This document shows positions 41,001 through 49,562 of a stretch of DNA of 64,000 nt, one piece after another. The DNA lies in contig CANMAI010000003.1 in NCBI GenBank assembly GCA_947495795.1, forward strand, positions 346,697 to 410,696. The letters are read 5' to 3'. The stretch comes from an uncultured Paracoccaceae bacterium. Its GTDB lineage: Bacteria > Pseudomonadota > Alphaproteobacteria > Rhodobacterales > Rhodobacteraceae. Position numbers and translations under genes: made by a program. How positions within the stretch are numbered: the stretch's first letter is position 1; the number at the start of each line of letters is the position of its first letter. Under the pieces are notes generated by a model. It was not told the DNA's origin. It searched no databases and saw nothing but the letters and a program-made list of their open reading frames with translations.

Positions 41001-41463
41001 GGAAGAGACAGTGCAGGTAGCTGAGGCGCGAGGGTTTGTGGCGCGGCATGCGCTGCGGCTAGCCTATCTTGGCGAGGCTTATCTTACGATGGGGCGCAAG
41101 AAGGAGGCCGCAGACTGGGGCGCCCGCGCGCTGGCGCTCGCTGTTGAGCATGGCGAACGGGCGAACGAAGCTTACGCCCTGAGAGTTTTGGCGAAGGTTG
41201 AGGCCTATTCGGGCAACCGGGACGCGGCAGAGGCGCATTATCTCGCGGCCCTCAAGCTCTCAAAGAAGCTGGGTTTGCGCCCGTTGACCGCGCATTGTCA
41301 TAGAGGTCTGGCCGGTCTTCTGAATGGCCGGGGGGGTGCAGTGACCGTGGGCCACAATACGGAGGCGGAATCCCTTTCGCGCGGAATGGGCCTGGAATTC
41401 TGGGATGATCAGGCCAGCCTGATCCTGGGCCCCGGCCCTGCCTCGGGCCAGAGCAGGCCGTAA
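38065..41463 (+). CDS. Zinc-ribbon, nucleotide cyclase, AAA ATPase and TPR multidomain regulator
   Basis: Up to 1132 residues. In order: a zinc ribbon (CPSCNSPVSQADKFCSECG, about 38-56), a class III nucleotide cyclase domain (about 90-270; KQVTILFADIIGSLE, VLGDGIMSLFGAPTSHEDHA), a NACHT/AAA-16 ATPase (Walker A GEPGIGKSR, Walker B LVAVFEDLHWAD), and a long C-terminal TPR region (about 700-1110). Such proteins are common in alphaproteobacteria as predicted adenylate cyclases with a LuxR/MalT-like signalling ATPase. In the first metal site, Asp replaces nothing obvious, so activity is possible. The start is unclear: TTG 38065 or GTG 38131, neither with a strong ribosome binding site. Confidence 0.85.
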   Translation: MSVYLALVSHIVGQFGVDFLHGVIELPARKSPVRTSFCPSCNSPVSQADKFCSECGYLLREVTKPAADASEGSPEPLRRTPLAIKGLIGGERKQVTILFADIIGSLELIASRDPEEAQSILDPAIDIMMEAVNHYGGTVVRVLGDGIMSLFGAPTSHEDHAVCACYAALRIQDAIERYTQDVQSSHDTPLLVRVGLNSGETVVGKIGNKLHTEYNAIGQAAHLAARMEQLARPGSILTTEETIRLTEGYIMSVPMGPMKVKGMAEPVEAHEVIGRAPLQTKIQVAARRGFTHFVGRKEAFSAFETAHSLALASKGQALAITGEPGIGKSRIIHEFLHGEAAGVCRVIQCHASSYGRATPYFPIIELLKDTFDISVTDTLQSIREKVVDGLERLDLIADEVAPPLLDLFGALETDHAFRSVDPSQHRQLTYQAITTILLAESEARPLVAVFEDLHWADSLSVGFIKQLVSKAADARLLVLTSYRPEFECEWTEAENAREVELNPLPSSSFVELLATLLGSDPTLDPVKKLLLKRAGGNPFFAEEMVRALVDTGALAGFRGYHRLIGPVSEQDVPPTVQALLAARIDALSPAHKQLLQEAAVIGKQVSIAVLERIGGVQGEALENLMNDLQDGGFLYLHESSGAPEYVFRHSLTQDVAYSGLLHESRRAIHGRVVGAIEALFPERIAEQAERLGEHAFRGQLWEKAVQYLQQSGSKASERQAFSEAVLLFEQALTALTHLPENTNKIERAIDLRFDIRNALQPLGERQRIYTYLSEAKAMAESIGDERRSGWVKSYLTDHFWILGKYRDAVETGEGAIEIAEHVSDLRLQVVSNLPLGLAHHTLGDYPRALEHFGWNRESLGDEWLYERFGMFVLPSAFSRSFMAWSLAELGEFEEGLRIGNEALAIADEAEHPFSRGYAYLGLGVLHLRQGRFLEAIDCFGNAIGDHAFADSPVGFSYVAVHLGFARAVAGWPRDGIALLEETVQVAEARGFVARHALRLAYLGEAYLTMGRKKEAADWGARALALAVEHGERANEAYALRVLAKVEAYSGNRDAAEAHYLAALKLSKKLGLRPLTAHCHRGLAGLLNGRGGAVTVGHNTEAESLSRGMGLEFWDDQASLILGPGPASGQSRP

Positions 41464-41485
41464 GGCGATCTTCATCGGACAAGTT

Positions 41486-42727
41486 TCAATAGAGTGCAGA
41501 CCTCAGGCTCCAGTCCTTCAGAGCTGTGAAGACCGCATCATCGGGAAGCGATTCAATTTCGTGATGCGGAGAGGGTGAGGCCGGATCGAAGCCGAGCGAT
41601 GCCTGAAAGAAGAAGGCAGCCGTGGAGGGCTGGCCGAGATGGCGAAAGCAGAGCCCCGCCATATGGGCGGCAATCGCGCTGGAGGGAGGGCCGAGCGTCA
41701 TGGAGCGCACATAGGCTTCCGCTGCATGCCCCCATTCCGCGCGCTTGATCCGCACCTGGCCGAGTTCCAGCCATGCGCGGGATTCGAACGGATCGAGTTC
41801 GACCACGCGGTTTGCACGCTCCAGCGCAAGATCAAGATCGCCGAGCCAGATCGCCTCCTTGGTGCGGCTTTCGAGAACGGGGTGGAGATTTTCATCGGCG
41901 AGCAGCTGTTCCGTCTCATTCCCAGGCGAGAGCGAAAGCGCCAATTCTTCTGCAAGATCCATCTCCCGCACGACACTTTCCACATCCTTCTGCAACTGCG
42001 GAACAAAGGATGCCGAGCGATAGAACCGGCTTTCGAGCAAGGCCCCCTTATCGGCTTCCATCTCCGCCTGAAGTGCCTCCACCAGCGCATGCGCGCGGCT
42101 GCGCCACGCCACAAGCTCTTCAAGAGATGCACCGGTTTTGGCCTTGTGTGTCAGTATTTTGATCGCGGAATTGAACGCGGTAAGCTTCGGCACCTCCGGA
42201 TGTTGCGCGAGGTGTACGAACACACTGAGATCCGCATCTTGATAGGCATCGACGCGTCCCTTGAGATTGAGGACATAGTGAGAAGATGCCCGCCAGTAGA
42301 TGAGTTCTACCTGATCAGCGTCGTGAAGGACAATTTGGTTATCTTGAGCCGGAACCAGCCTCAGCACCAGTTCATAGTAACAGAGCGCGTGAAGTAACAA
42401 AACGAGGCGTGACTGCGCGGCTGAAGAGAGATCTTGCCAGCGATCAAGCGCCTCGATCAGTGCAGTACACCTTTCGCCACGGGTATCCTGCGGGAGACTG
42501 CGGGGATCCTCGACAATAAGATCAGCTTCTCCCAACTCCCGAAGAAGAATACGCCGGAACGGAGCAGGCAAGGTGCGCTGGAGTGCAAAACGCGGAAGTT
42601 CCGGGTTTGCAAAAGCGGCCCAGTACCCCTCAAACCCCCGAGAGAAAAGCGGGCCGCGACTGCATCGCTCGAAATCAATGAAGGGCCGGAGAAGGCCCTT
42701 CTTGAAGCTCAACTCATGAGGTTCCAA
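41486..42727 (-). CDS. TPR-containing protein of unknown function
   Basis: 413 residues, starting at TTG 42727. The C-terminal quarter has tetratricopeptide-like helices (LDLALERANRVVELDPFESRAW, EWGHAAEAYVRS). The N-terminal part resembles no family I know. Convergent with the cyclase/TPR gene, 22 bases between stops, and possibly functionally linked to it. Confidence 0.65.
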   Translation of the reverse strand: MEPHELSFKKGLLRPFIDFERCSRGPLFSRGFEGYWAAFANPELPRFALQRTLPAPFRRILLRELGEADLIVEDPRSLPQDTRGERCTALIEALDRWQDLSSAAQSRLVLLLHALCYYELVLRLVPAQDNQIVLHDADQVELIYWRASSHYVLNLKGRVDAYQDADLSVFVHLAQHPEVPKLTAFNSAIKILTHKAKTGASLEELVAWRSRAHALVEALQAEMEADKGALLESRFYRSASFVPQLQKDVESVVREMDLAEELALSLSPGNETEQLLADENLHPVLESRTKEAIWLGDLDLALERANRVVELDPFESRAWLELGQVRIKRAEWGHAAEAYVRSMTLGPPSSAIAAHMAGLCFRHLGQPSTAAFFFQASLGFDPASPSPHHEIESLPDDAVFTALKDWSLRSALY

Positions 42728-42787
42728 GCAGCCGCCCCAGATCTATCCAACCCGCAGAGCAACGCAACCGGAGCGATTGGCCGCATA

Positions 42788-43237
42788 TCAGCCGAACAAA
42801 GCCTGAATGGCCTGCTCGGACGGGCAAGTGTACTTGCCATTATCCGTTTTCCTGGCCCAAATATCATACTCAAGCGCGAGATACTCAAAATCGCACGCAT
42901 AGTCCGGGGAAGGTTTGTCATTGCCGGGGAAAGCGCCGTCCTCCCGAATGATGGTGATCGCGGGAAGAAACATCTTCCAGAGAAGCCCGACCGGCGTTAC
43001 GCGAAAGAGATCATCGCGATCCACTTCACTTTTACTCTTGAAGAGGATCGCAATCTTTTCCCAAGTGCCAACAATCAGCCGGATATCCGCGTACTCATCA
43101 GAGTCCGAGTTCTTTGCAAACTCAGCTATCTGGTCACCTGATGGAGACTTCCTGATTATTGTTCGTATGGCGGAATTATACGGGCCAGCCATACGGAGTT
43201 TCGTGACTTTCGAGATAAGATCTACCGTGTCGGACAT
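42788..43237 (-). CDS. Hypothetical protein
   Basis: 149 residues from ATG 43237. A hydrophilic N-terminus (KSPSGDQIAEFAKNSDSDEYADIR) leads into a helical region (VGTWEKIAILFKSKSEVDRDD) and a mildly hydrophobic stretch (GLLWKMFLPAITIIR). The pattern is reminiscent of DUF4760-type proteins, but I cannot confirm it. Base composition is lower in G+C than the flanking core genes, which may signal transfer. Confidence 0.55.
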   Translation of the reverse strand: MSDTVDLISKVTKLRMAGPYNSAIRTIIRKSPSGDQIAEFAKNSDSDEYADIRLIVGTWEKIAILFKSKSEVDRDDLFRVTPVGLLWKMFLPAITIIREDGAFPGNDKPSPDYACDFEYLALEYDIWARKTDNGKYTCPSEQAIQALFG

Positions 43238-43430
43238 GTTAAGACTCTCACTACAGGTTCAAAGTTTGTGGAAAGGAAAATTAGTGAGTGAAGGCTAAGC
43301 AAAAAAGTTAATGAAATACAAGCTTTGAGGTTTTTGAAGTGTGATAAGTGGCGGCATTGCCAAGCCGCGTCTCTTCTTCGCAAATCCAGTGCACAGATGG
43401 CATCACAGCTAATTGAAAACGGCACAATGG

Positions 43431-43640
43431 ATATTGCTGTGCGGCCTGGAGAAAGAGGATGTGCGGCTCAAAAAAACCGTGACCGAGTTGAGCTGGACAA
43501 GCTGATCCTCGAAGAAAGCCTGACCTATCTAAAGCCCAGAACCTGACGGCCGGGGGCGCTCCGTCACACTGTCACTCATACGCGCAAGAAGCTTGCGACA
43601 TCCGAGCGACGAACTTGCAGAGTGATCGGTCATCCAGCCT
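43431..43640 (+). pseudogene. Remnant of an IS3-family transposase (OrfA end and OrfB start)
   Basis: One frame reads GLEKEDVRLKKTVTEL and the +1 frame continues ELDKLILEESLTYLKPRT, together the leucine-zipper end of an IS3-type OrfA broken by a frameshift. Further on, SERRTCRVIG (43601-43630) resembles the start of OrfB. No longer frame survives. The rest of the gap 43238-43807 shows nothing else until the dctP ribosome binding site. Confidence 0.6.
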
Positions 43641-43807
43641 AGAACCGGAGTCCGTCGCTGATACCCATGGAACGACAAAGTTGCGCATTCATAACTCTGC
43701 GGAAATCCGCAGGGCTGACCATCACATCGCGCACTTTTCTTCAGAGGACTTAAGGCAGAGAATCTGATCTCTTAGCCGCAATCAGTTTTTTGGGGAGGAC
43801 ACCAATC

Positions 43808-44818
43808 ATGAAGAAATACCTTAGCCGAGTTGCACTTGCTGCGCTTGTTGTTGCGTTCGCAAGCGAGACTGTCGCGGAAGAGTGGAACGTATCCCTTTGG
43901 GGTAAGCGCCGTGCCTTCACTGAGCATGTTGAGCGTCTGGCAGAGCTTGTCAGTGAAAAGACTGGCGGCGAGTTCACACTGAACATCAGCTACGGCGGTC
44001 TGTCCAAGAACCGCGAAAACCTTGACGGGATTTCCATTGGTGCTTTTGAGATGGCTCAGTTCTGTGCGGGCTATCACCGTGACAAAAACCCATCGATCAC
44101 CGTTCTGGAACTTCCGTTCTTGGGCGTGTCTTCCCTGGAACAGGAAATCGAACTGTCCATGGCGGTCTACAAGCACCCAGCCGCGATCGAAGATCTGGGC
44201 CGTTGGAACGCAACACTGCTGATGCCGTCACCACTGCCGCAATACAATGTGGTCGGTGTTGGTGATGCGCCGAGCACCTTGGCAGACTTCAAAGGTCTGA
44301 GCGTTCGCGCAACAGGTGGCATCGGTGCTGCTATGGCAACTGTTGGCGCCGTGCCAACGTCCATGTCTGCATCCGAAGTTCGTCAGGCGATGGATTCCGG
44401 TGTTGTGAAAGCCGTTGCCTTCGCTCCGCACGCTCACATGTCTTTCGGCACGATTGAGAAAGCCACTTGGTGGACAGAGAACCTGAACCCGGGAACAGTG
44501 AACTGCCCTGTTGTTGTAAACACAGACGCGCTTAACGGCTTGTCTGATGCGCACCGCGAAGCGCTGCTCGGCTCTGTCGAGGAGTCGCTGGACCACTACG
44601 TTACGAACTACAATGGCGCAACAATGGACGCTTGGGGCCCAGCCTTGGAAGAGCGCGGTATTGAACGGGTCACTTTCACTGATGAAGAAATCGCAGCCTT
44701 TAAGGAAGCCGCTGCTGCCCCAGCCGCAACAGATTGGCTGGAGCAAAACAAAGCTGCTGGCTTGCCTGCGCAAGAGCTCTATGATCTTGTAACTGGCATG
44801 ATTGCTGGCGATAGCTAA
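43808..44818 (+). CDS. dctP: TRAP transporter substrate-binding protein
   Basis: 336 residues from ATG 43808 behind a strong GGGGAGGA site. A signal peptide (about 1-23, ending ASETVA) directs it to the periplasm. The family arginine that contacts the substrate carboxylate is Arg167 in FKGLSVRATGG. It delivers an organic acid or related solute to DctQM. The substrate cannot be read from the sequence. First gene of a dctPQM operon. Confidence 0.9.
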   Translation: MKKYLSRVALAALVVAFASETVAEEWNVSLWGKRRAFTEHVERLAELVSEKTGGEFTLNISYGGLSKNRENLDGISIGAFEMAQFCAGYHRDKNPSITVLELPFLGVSSLEQEIELSMAVYKHPAAIEDLGRWNATLLMPSPLPQYNVVGVGDAPSTLADFKGLSVRATGGIGAAMATVGAVPTSMSASEVRQAMDSGVVKAVAFAPHAHMSFGTIEKATWWTENLNPGTVNCPVVVNTDALNGLSDAHREALLGSVEESLDHYVTNYNGATMDAWGPALEERGIERVTFTDEEIAAFKEAAAAPAATDWLEQNKAAGLPAQELYDLVTGMIAGDS

Positions 44819-44826
44819 TCATCGTT

Positions 44827-44854
44827 GGCTCCGCGCAGTTTGCTGCGCGGAGCC
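44827..44854 (+). promoter_or_regulatory. Intercistronic hairpin between dctP and dctQ
   Basis: Perfect 12-base inverted repeat GGCTCCGCGCAG-TTTG-CTGCGCGGAGCC, nine bases after the dctP stop. No T run follows, so it is more likely an RNA stabilising or attenuating structure than a full terminator. It would let the binding protein be made in excess over the permease. Confidence 0.75.
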
Positions 44855-44882
44855 ATGTTTAATCTCTGATACGGGTGTTTCG

Positions 44883-45506
44883 ATGGCAATAGCCTCTCTC
44901 GTGGTGCGCGATGACAGTACTTTAAGTACTTTGGATCGAGCGCTTTTGCGCCTTGAAACGTTCTTTGCGCTGTTGAGCGGCTTCGCGGTGTTTTCACTGA
45001 TGGTGTTGGCTGTTGTGTCTGTTAGCGGGCGTAATTTCTTTAGTGCACCCTTGCCTGGCTATGTGGACTGGATCGAACAGGTAATGCCGTTGATCGCCTT
45101 CATGGGGGTCTCATATGTCATGCGTGAAGGTGCGCATATTCGCATGGACATTGTCGTTTCCAAACTGCGCGGGCGCGCCCTTTATGTGGCAGAACTCGTT
45201 ACAACACTTGCGGTTCTTCTGCTCATGGTGCTGCTGGTTTGGGGAACTTATTCCCACTTCGCCCGCAGCTTTGACTTCTCGGCCCCGATGTGGAGCCGAG
45301 ACAGTTCGATGGATATCGCCCTGCCCATTTGGCCGGCAAAGCTGTTGGTTCCCGTCGCATTTTCGGTGCTGTGTCTGCGCCTTTGCCTGCAAATCTGGGC
45401 CTATTTGCGCGGGATCGTTACAGGCAGCACCGTTGCAGTACCGGTTATCGCCGACGCTGCCACACAGGCCGCGATGGAAGCTGATCAATTGAAAGAACAA
45501 AAATAA
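44883..45506 (+). CDS. dctQ: TRAP transporter small permease
   Basis: 207 residues with four membrane helices (first about 30-50, last about 160-180). DctQ segments seen are VSVSGRNFFSAPLPGYVDWIEQ and MREGAHIRMDIV. The C-terminal tail is hydrophilic and longer than usual. The stop overlaps the dctM start (TAATG). Confidence 0.9.
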   Translation: MAIASLVVRDDSTLSTLDRALLRLETFFALLSGFAVFSLMVLAVVSVSGRNFFSAPLPGYVDWIEQVMPLIAFMGVSYVMREGAHIRMDIVVSKLRGRALYVAELVTTLAVLLLMVLLVWGTYSHFARSFDFSAPMWSRDSSMDIALPIWPAKLLVPVAFSVLCLRLCLQIWAYLRGIVTGSTVAVPVIADAATQAAMEADQLKEQK

Positions 45507-46906
45507 TGGAACCAATTGAGATTGGTCTCTGGGTTACAGGCGGAATGCTTGTTTTGGTGGTGTTGGGCATGCGCGTTGCGTTCGCCGCTGGCCTTGCGGG
45601 TTTGCTTGGTCTGGTCTGGATCTTTTGGGCCAAGAAGAACTACGCCTTTGATGACTTTGACTGGGCGCTTGGCGTGGCAGCAAAAACGGCGGGTCAAGTG
45701 CCCCACTCCAAAGTGTCGAGCCAAGCGCTCTCACTTATACCGACCTTCATTTTGATTGGATACCTTGCCTATTATGCGGGACTGACCAAGGCCCTGTTTG
45801 AGGCTGCCAAACGCTGGATCGCATGGGTGCCCGGCGGCCTTGCTGTGTCCACCGTCTTTGCCACAGCTGGCTTTGCCGCCGTGTCTGGCGCATCGGTTGC
45901 AACCTCAGCTGTATTTGCGCGTATCGCAATTCCAGAGATGCTCAAGATTGGCTACAATAAGCAATTTGCAGCTGGTGTGGTTGCGGCAGGCGGCACGCTG
46001 GCTTCCCTGATCCCGCCTTCCGCGATTTTGGTGATTTATGCGATAATCGTGGAGCAAGACGTGGGCAAGCTTTTGCTTGCTGGCTTCATTCCCGGTGCCT
46101 TCTCCGCCATCATCTACGCTGTGCTGATCATCGGCATGGCGCTCACGATCAAAGGGTTTGGCCCGCCTGTTTCCGGTTTTTCGTGGAAAGAGCGGTTCGC
46201 TTCGCTGCCGCCAGCCTTGCCAATTGTCTTCGTGGTCGTGACAATAATCTGCTTTGTTTACAATCCTTTCGGGGGTGATGCCTGGGGCACCCCGACAGAG
46301 GGCGGCGCGATCGGAGCCTTTGTTGTCTTTCTGATGGCGCTCTACCAAGGTATGCGCTGGTCCCAGTTCAAAGACGCCTTGCTGGAGACTGCAAAGCTTA
46401 GTGTCATGATTTTCACGATTATCTGGGGGGTGCTGATCTACGTCCGCTTTCTTGGCTTTGCAGAACTGCCCGATGCGTTTTCTAACTGGATCACATCACT
46501 GACGATGCCTCCAATGCTGATATTGATCTGTATTCTTCTCGCCTACGCCATATTGGGCATGTTCATGGACGCGATTGGGATGCTCCTACTGACCCTGCCG
46601 GTCGTTTATCCAGCAGTCATGGCCTTGAACGGGGGAGAGGCAGTTTCTGCAGCGGACAGCACATTTGGCATGTCCGGCCCAATGTGCGCGATCTGGTTCG
46701 GAATCTTGGTAGTGAAGATGGCCGAATTCTGTTTGATTACGCCCCCCATCGGCTTGAATTGCTTCGTTGTCGCGGGTGTCCGGGACGATCTTAGCGTGCA
46801 GGACGTGTTCAAGGGTGTCACACCGTTCTTCATTGCGGATGCAATCACGATCGGACTCTTGGTGGCATTTCCTGCAATCGTGTTATGGTTGCCAAGTTTG
46901 GCGTAG
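45506..46906 (+). CDS. dctM: TRAP transporter large permease
   Basis: 466 residues with about twelve membrane segments. DctM/SiaM features include SGASVATSAVFARIAIPEM, GTLASLIPPSAILVIYAII, FMDAIGMLLLTLPVVYPAV and LITPPIGLNCFVVAGV. It forms the Na+- or H+-driven transmembrane channel. A hydrophilic insertion (about 47-72) lies between the first two helices. Confidence 0.93.
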   Translation: MEPIEIGLWVTGGMLVLVVLGMRVAFAAGLAGLLGLVWIFWAKKNYAFDDFDWALGVAAKTAGQVPHSKVSSQALSLIPTFILIGYLAYYAGLTKALFEAAKRWIAWVPGGLAVSTVFATAGFAAVSGASVATSAVFARIAIPEMLKIGYNKQFAAGVVAAGGTLASLIPPSAILVIYAIIVEQDVGKLLLAGFIPGAFSAIIYAVLIIGMALTIKGFGPPVSGFSWKERFASLPPALPIVFVVVTIICFVYNPFGGDAWGTPTEGGAIGAFVVFLMALYQGMRWSQFKDALLETAKLSVMIFTIIWGVLIYVRFLGFAELPDAFSNWITSLTMPPMLILICILLAYAILGMFMDAIGMLLLTLPVVYPAVMALNGGEAVSAADSTFGMSGPMCAIWFGILVVKMAEFCLITPPIGLNCFVVAGVRDDLSVQDVFKGVTPFFIADAITIGLLVAFPAIVLWLPSLA

Positions 46907-46985
46907 AACACGAAGCTGATCCTCAACCGTGGCGCGACATCGGCCACTAATGGGATGTGCCGGCTGCTTCTGTCCAGCCCCATTT

Positions 46986-47132
46986 CTATGTGCCACTTTT
47001 GTGCATGGTTTCTGGGACGGGCGGGCGCATGTTTAGGGCCTGATGGGGTCGGACCCGATTGTACTGCCTGAGCCATGTATTAATTACGACTTGGGCCTGT
47101 TTGGTCGTGTGGAAGCATGCTTTGCTGCGGAC
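46986..47132 (-). pseudogene. C-terminal remnant of an IS3-family transposase (OrfB)
   Basis: On the minus strand the frame reads KQAQVVINTWLRQYNRVRPH then QALNMRPPVPETM and stops, the end of a DDE integrase-core transposase. No start or catalytic core is present. It lies about 80 bases after dctM, in the opposite orientation to the remnant before dctP. The rest of the gap 46907-47368 holds no gene I can support. Confidence 0.7.
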
Positions 47133-47368
47133 ATTGTCAAGTGCACTTTGCGCGGTCTGGATTTTGGGCCTCGGATCTTGCGGCGATTTGATCAGCCCCA
47201 GTGTGTCGCTGCGCGATAGCAGTCTGGCAACAACGGAATGCTACATTTCTTCAGAGAACTGCAGACAAGCGAACAACTGTTACTGCGCGAGGTTTGAGAG
47301 CCAGCCTTTGCGATGTCGCGTCTGCCTGAAACAAAATGTTTCCTGCCGCGTGTAAGAGACACGCAGCT

Positions 47369-47950
47369 CTACCGGAAGATGCGCCAAACTTTTCGTCGCC
47401 AAATCGCTGCAACGTAAGCGGCGAGTAAAAGCAAGCATACGAGTGTCTTCAATGCGGTTCCTATGGTCCCGTCAATCAGCCATGCGTGTACAACGGTTCC
47501 CACTAAAACGATCACAGTGGCGCTGCTGTGGCCAACCCGCCAGATCCGCAAACCGATCCTCTTTCGAAAGATCGCAAGCAGTGCCGCCGCAAAAACAGCC
47601 CACATTGCCAGTGCGCCCCAGACGGAAAATGGTGCTGGTGAGCGAAAGAGCAGCACATCGATGACATCCGGCGGGCTGGTAATCCAGAGGCCTGCCACAT
47701 GGCCGACCACCGCCAGCACAAGCCCGGCCCCGACCCAGGTGTGAGCTTTTTTGCCCAACACACCCAACAGCGTGCCGGTGATCAGCATCGGCTGGATCAA
47801 TAACATCAGCAGCCCAATGATGCCCGCAAAACTTGCCGCGATATAGATCGGATCGCGCCATGCCAGCAGCGGGCTTTGCGCCGCCGCAATCAAAGGAAGG
47901 GCAATGGTCAGCGTCACCCCTCCCCAGATCAAACCTTGACGCAGGTGCAT
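47369..47950 (-). CDS. Ferric-reductase-like transmembrane protein
   Basis: 193 residues from ATG 47950, with six hydrophobic segments. Paired histidines (HTWVGAGLVLAVVGHVAGLW and WRVGHSSATVIVLVGTVVHAW) fit the heme-binding core of ferric reductase/NOX-type membrane domains. No flavin domain follows, so another protein must deliver electrons. Coupled (TGATG) to the exported dioxygenase-fold protein upstream. Confidence 0.75.
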   Translation of the reverse strand: MHLRQGLIWGGVTLTIALPLIAAAQSPLLAWRDPIYIAASFAGIIGLLMLLIQPMLITGTLLGVLGKKAHTWVGAGLVLAVVGHVAGLWITSPPDVIDVLLFRSPAPFSVWGALAMWAVFAAALLAIFRKRIGLRIWRVGHSSATVIVLVGTVVHAWLIDGTIGTALKTLVCLLLLAAYVAAIWRRKVWRIFR

Positions 47951-48450
47951 CAAGCAGGACGCAGCACGAAATCGACGGTCAACTGCGTATCCGACGCGCT
48001 GGCCATGACCGGGCGCAGAAACACGGTCTCGAACCCGCCGTCGTCGAATTCGGCGTCGTAGGCCAGATGGCCGTGGGGTTGGCCGAAGGCAGGCACGATT
48101 TGCGGCATCTCCATGCGGAACACGCCGTTCGCGTCCGTCAGTGTGGCCCCGTGGGACCGTTCGTCGCGCTCATGGCCTTCGGTCGTATGCGCCCAGACCT
48201 GAATACGCCGGCCGGCCAGCGGTGCGCCATCGCCCGCACGGCGCACAGTACCCGTAGTGATGAAGCCACCCCCGCCGATACGGTCCACGATAGGTGCACC
48301 AGGGCGGTAGTTGTTGGCTCCGCCGCGCATGGTGGGCGTCGGATCGAAAGACTGGGCACGAGCGGGCGCAATCAGGCCGGATGCCCCCGTTACAAGCACC
48401 GCGCCGGATGCGGCCAAAAGACCGCGTCGGTTCAGGTTTACGTTGGTCAT
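47950..48450 (-). CDS. Tat-exported intradiol ring-cleavage dioxygenase-fold protein
   Basis: 166 residues. A twin-arginine signal (NRRGLLAASGAVLVTG, cut near ARAQS) is followed by the beta-sandwich of protocatechuate-3,4-dioxygenase-like proteins: FITTGTVRRAGDGAPLAGRR, HTTEGHERDERSHG, GQPHGHLAYD. Exported bacterial relatives exist, but their substrates are mostly unknown. It is translationally coupled to the ferric-reductase-like gene, suggesting a periplasmic redox pair. Confidence 0.78.
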   Translation of the reverse strand: MTNVNLNRRGLLAASGAVLVTGASGLIAPARAQSFDPTPTMRGGANNYRPGAPIVDRIGGGGFITTGTVRRAGDGAPLAGRRIQVWAHTTEGHERDERSHGATLTDANGVFRMEMPQIVPAFGQPHGHLAYDAEFDDGGFETVFLRPVMASASDTQLTVDFVLRPA

Positions 48451-48554
48451 TTGAAGTTCTCCTGTCTGGTCAGTGTTGACGAAATTGTCCTGCGCTCCGG
48501 TTCAATATAGTGCGCGACAGACAATCATTCAGCGGGGCAAATTACACTCCCCCG

Positions 48555-49535
48555 TTACCGTGTGAGGTATTGCAAGGCGGGGGGGATGTAATTTGCTTGC
48601 TCCCACGTCGGATAGCGGCGCTGCATCTCGGCGATCATCGCCTCCACGTCTGATCCAGCTGCCGCGACCTCTTGCAGTGCATTCAGGTAGCCGTCGACGT
48701 CCTTCGCGATCTCGACTCCGCCGAGACTGCCGTGACCGGGCACAATCAACGCGGGCGCATTCTCCTTGATCCCGGCCAGCGCAGTTTGCCACGTGGGCAG
48801 GTCGATATCCTCGGCCCCGATCAGGGGTGGGAAATAGGGAACGATAGGATAGATGCGTTCTTCGATTAGATCACCCGCGAAAACCACGCCCGCATCGGGC
48901 ACCTCAATGGTCTGGTCGCCCGGCGAATGGGCCAGCCCAACGGAGCGCATGACAACCTCACGCCGGCCAAGGTCCAGCCGCGCCTCGGCCCCGTCATAAG
49001 TCTGATCCGGCGGCGTAATCTCGATCCCGTCCAACAGGAACTGATGTTCCGTCGGCAAGACCCCGGCGCGGAACCCGTCGAGCAGCCCCTGCCCCGCTCG
49101 CGCCAGATGGTTGGCCTGCGCTCGGTTGTAGAAGATCTGTGCGTCAGGCGCGAAAACCTGTGCGCCGAACCCGTGTTCGGGATGGGCGTGTGTCAACGTC
49201 AGCATGATCTCGCGCCCCGGTGCCAGACGGCGCGCGGCGTCGATGACCGCCTCCGCGCTGTCGATCCCAAGGCCGCAATCCACCACCAGCACCCGGTCCG
49301 TTCCGACCACGATGCCGACATTGGGGATCAGCGGAATACGCTGATCCGGTATTACGAAAACGCCCGGCGCGACCTCTGCCGGGAACCGCGCATCAACGCT
49401 GGGCTGAGGATAGGGCGTCGGCGTGGGATCAGAGCTGTCCTGCGCGGATGCAGCGCGGGGTATGATACCGGCCACCAGTGCTGTAGCAGAGAATTGAAGC
49501 AGGTGTCTGCGGCTGGTCGTGATATCGTTTGTCAT
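48555..49535 (-). CDS. Tat-exported MBL-fold metallo-hydrolase
   Basis: 326 residues. A twin-arginine signal (TSRRHLLQFSATALVAG) is followed by an MBL core: THAHPEHGFG (HxHxxH, with Pro and Glu where Asp is common), GLAHSPGDQT, FAGDLIEE and VPGHGS. Replacement of the metal-binding Asp in the first motif sets it apart from classical B-type enzymes. Substrate unknown. Lies between the dioxygenase-fold protein and the NmrA-like reductase, probably in one operon. Confidence 0.8.
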   Translation of the reverse strand: MTNDITTSRRHLLQFSATALVAGIIPRAASAQDSSDPTPTPYPQPSVDARFPAEVAPGVFVIPDQRIPLIPNVGIVVGTDRVLVVDCGLGIDSAEAVIDAARRLAPGREIMLTLTHAHPEHGFGAQVFAPDAQIFYNRAQANHLARAGQGLLDGFRAGVLPTEHQFLLDGIEITPPDQTYDGAEARLDLGRREVVMRSVGLAHSPGDQTIEVPDAGVVFAGDLIEERIYPIVPYFPPLIGAEDIDLPTWQTALAGIKENAPALIVPGHGSLGGVEIAKDVDGYLNALQEVAAAGSDVEAMIAEMQRRYPTWEQANYIPPALQYLTR

Positions 49536-49562
49536 AGGTGTGTCCTTTGTTGGTGGTGTGGT

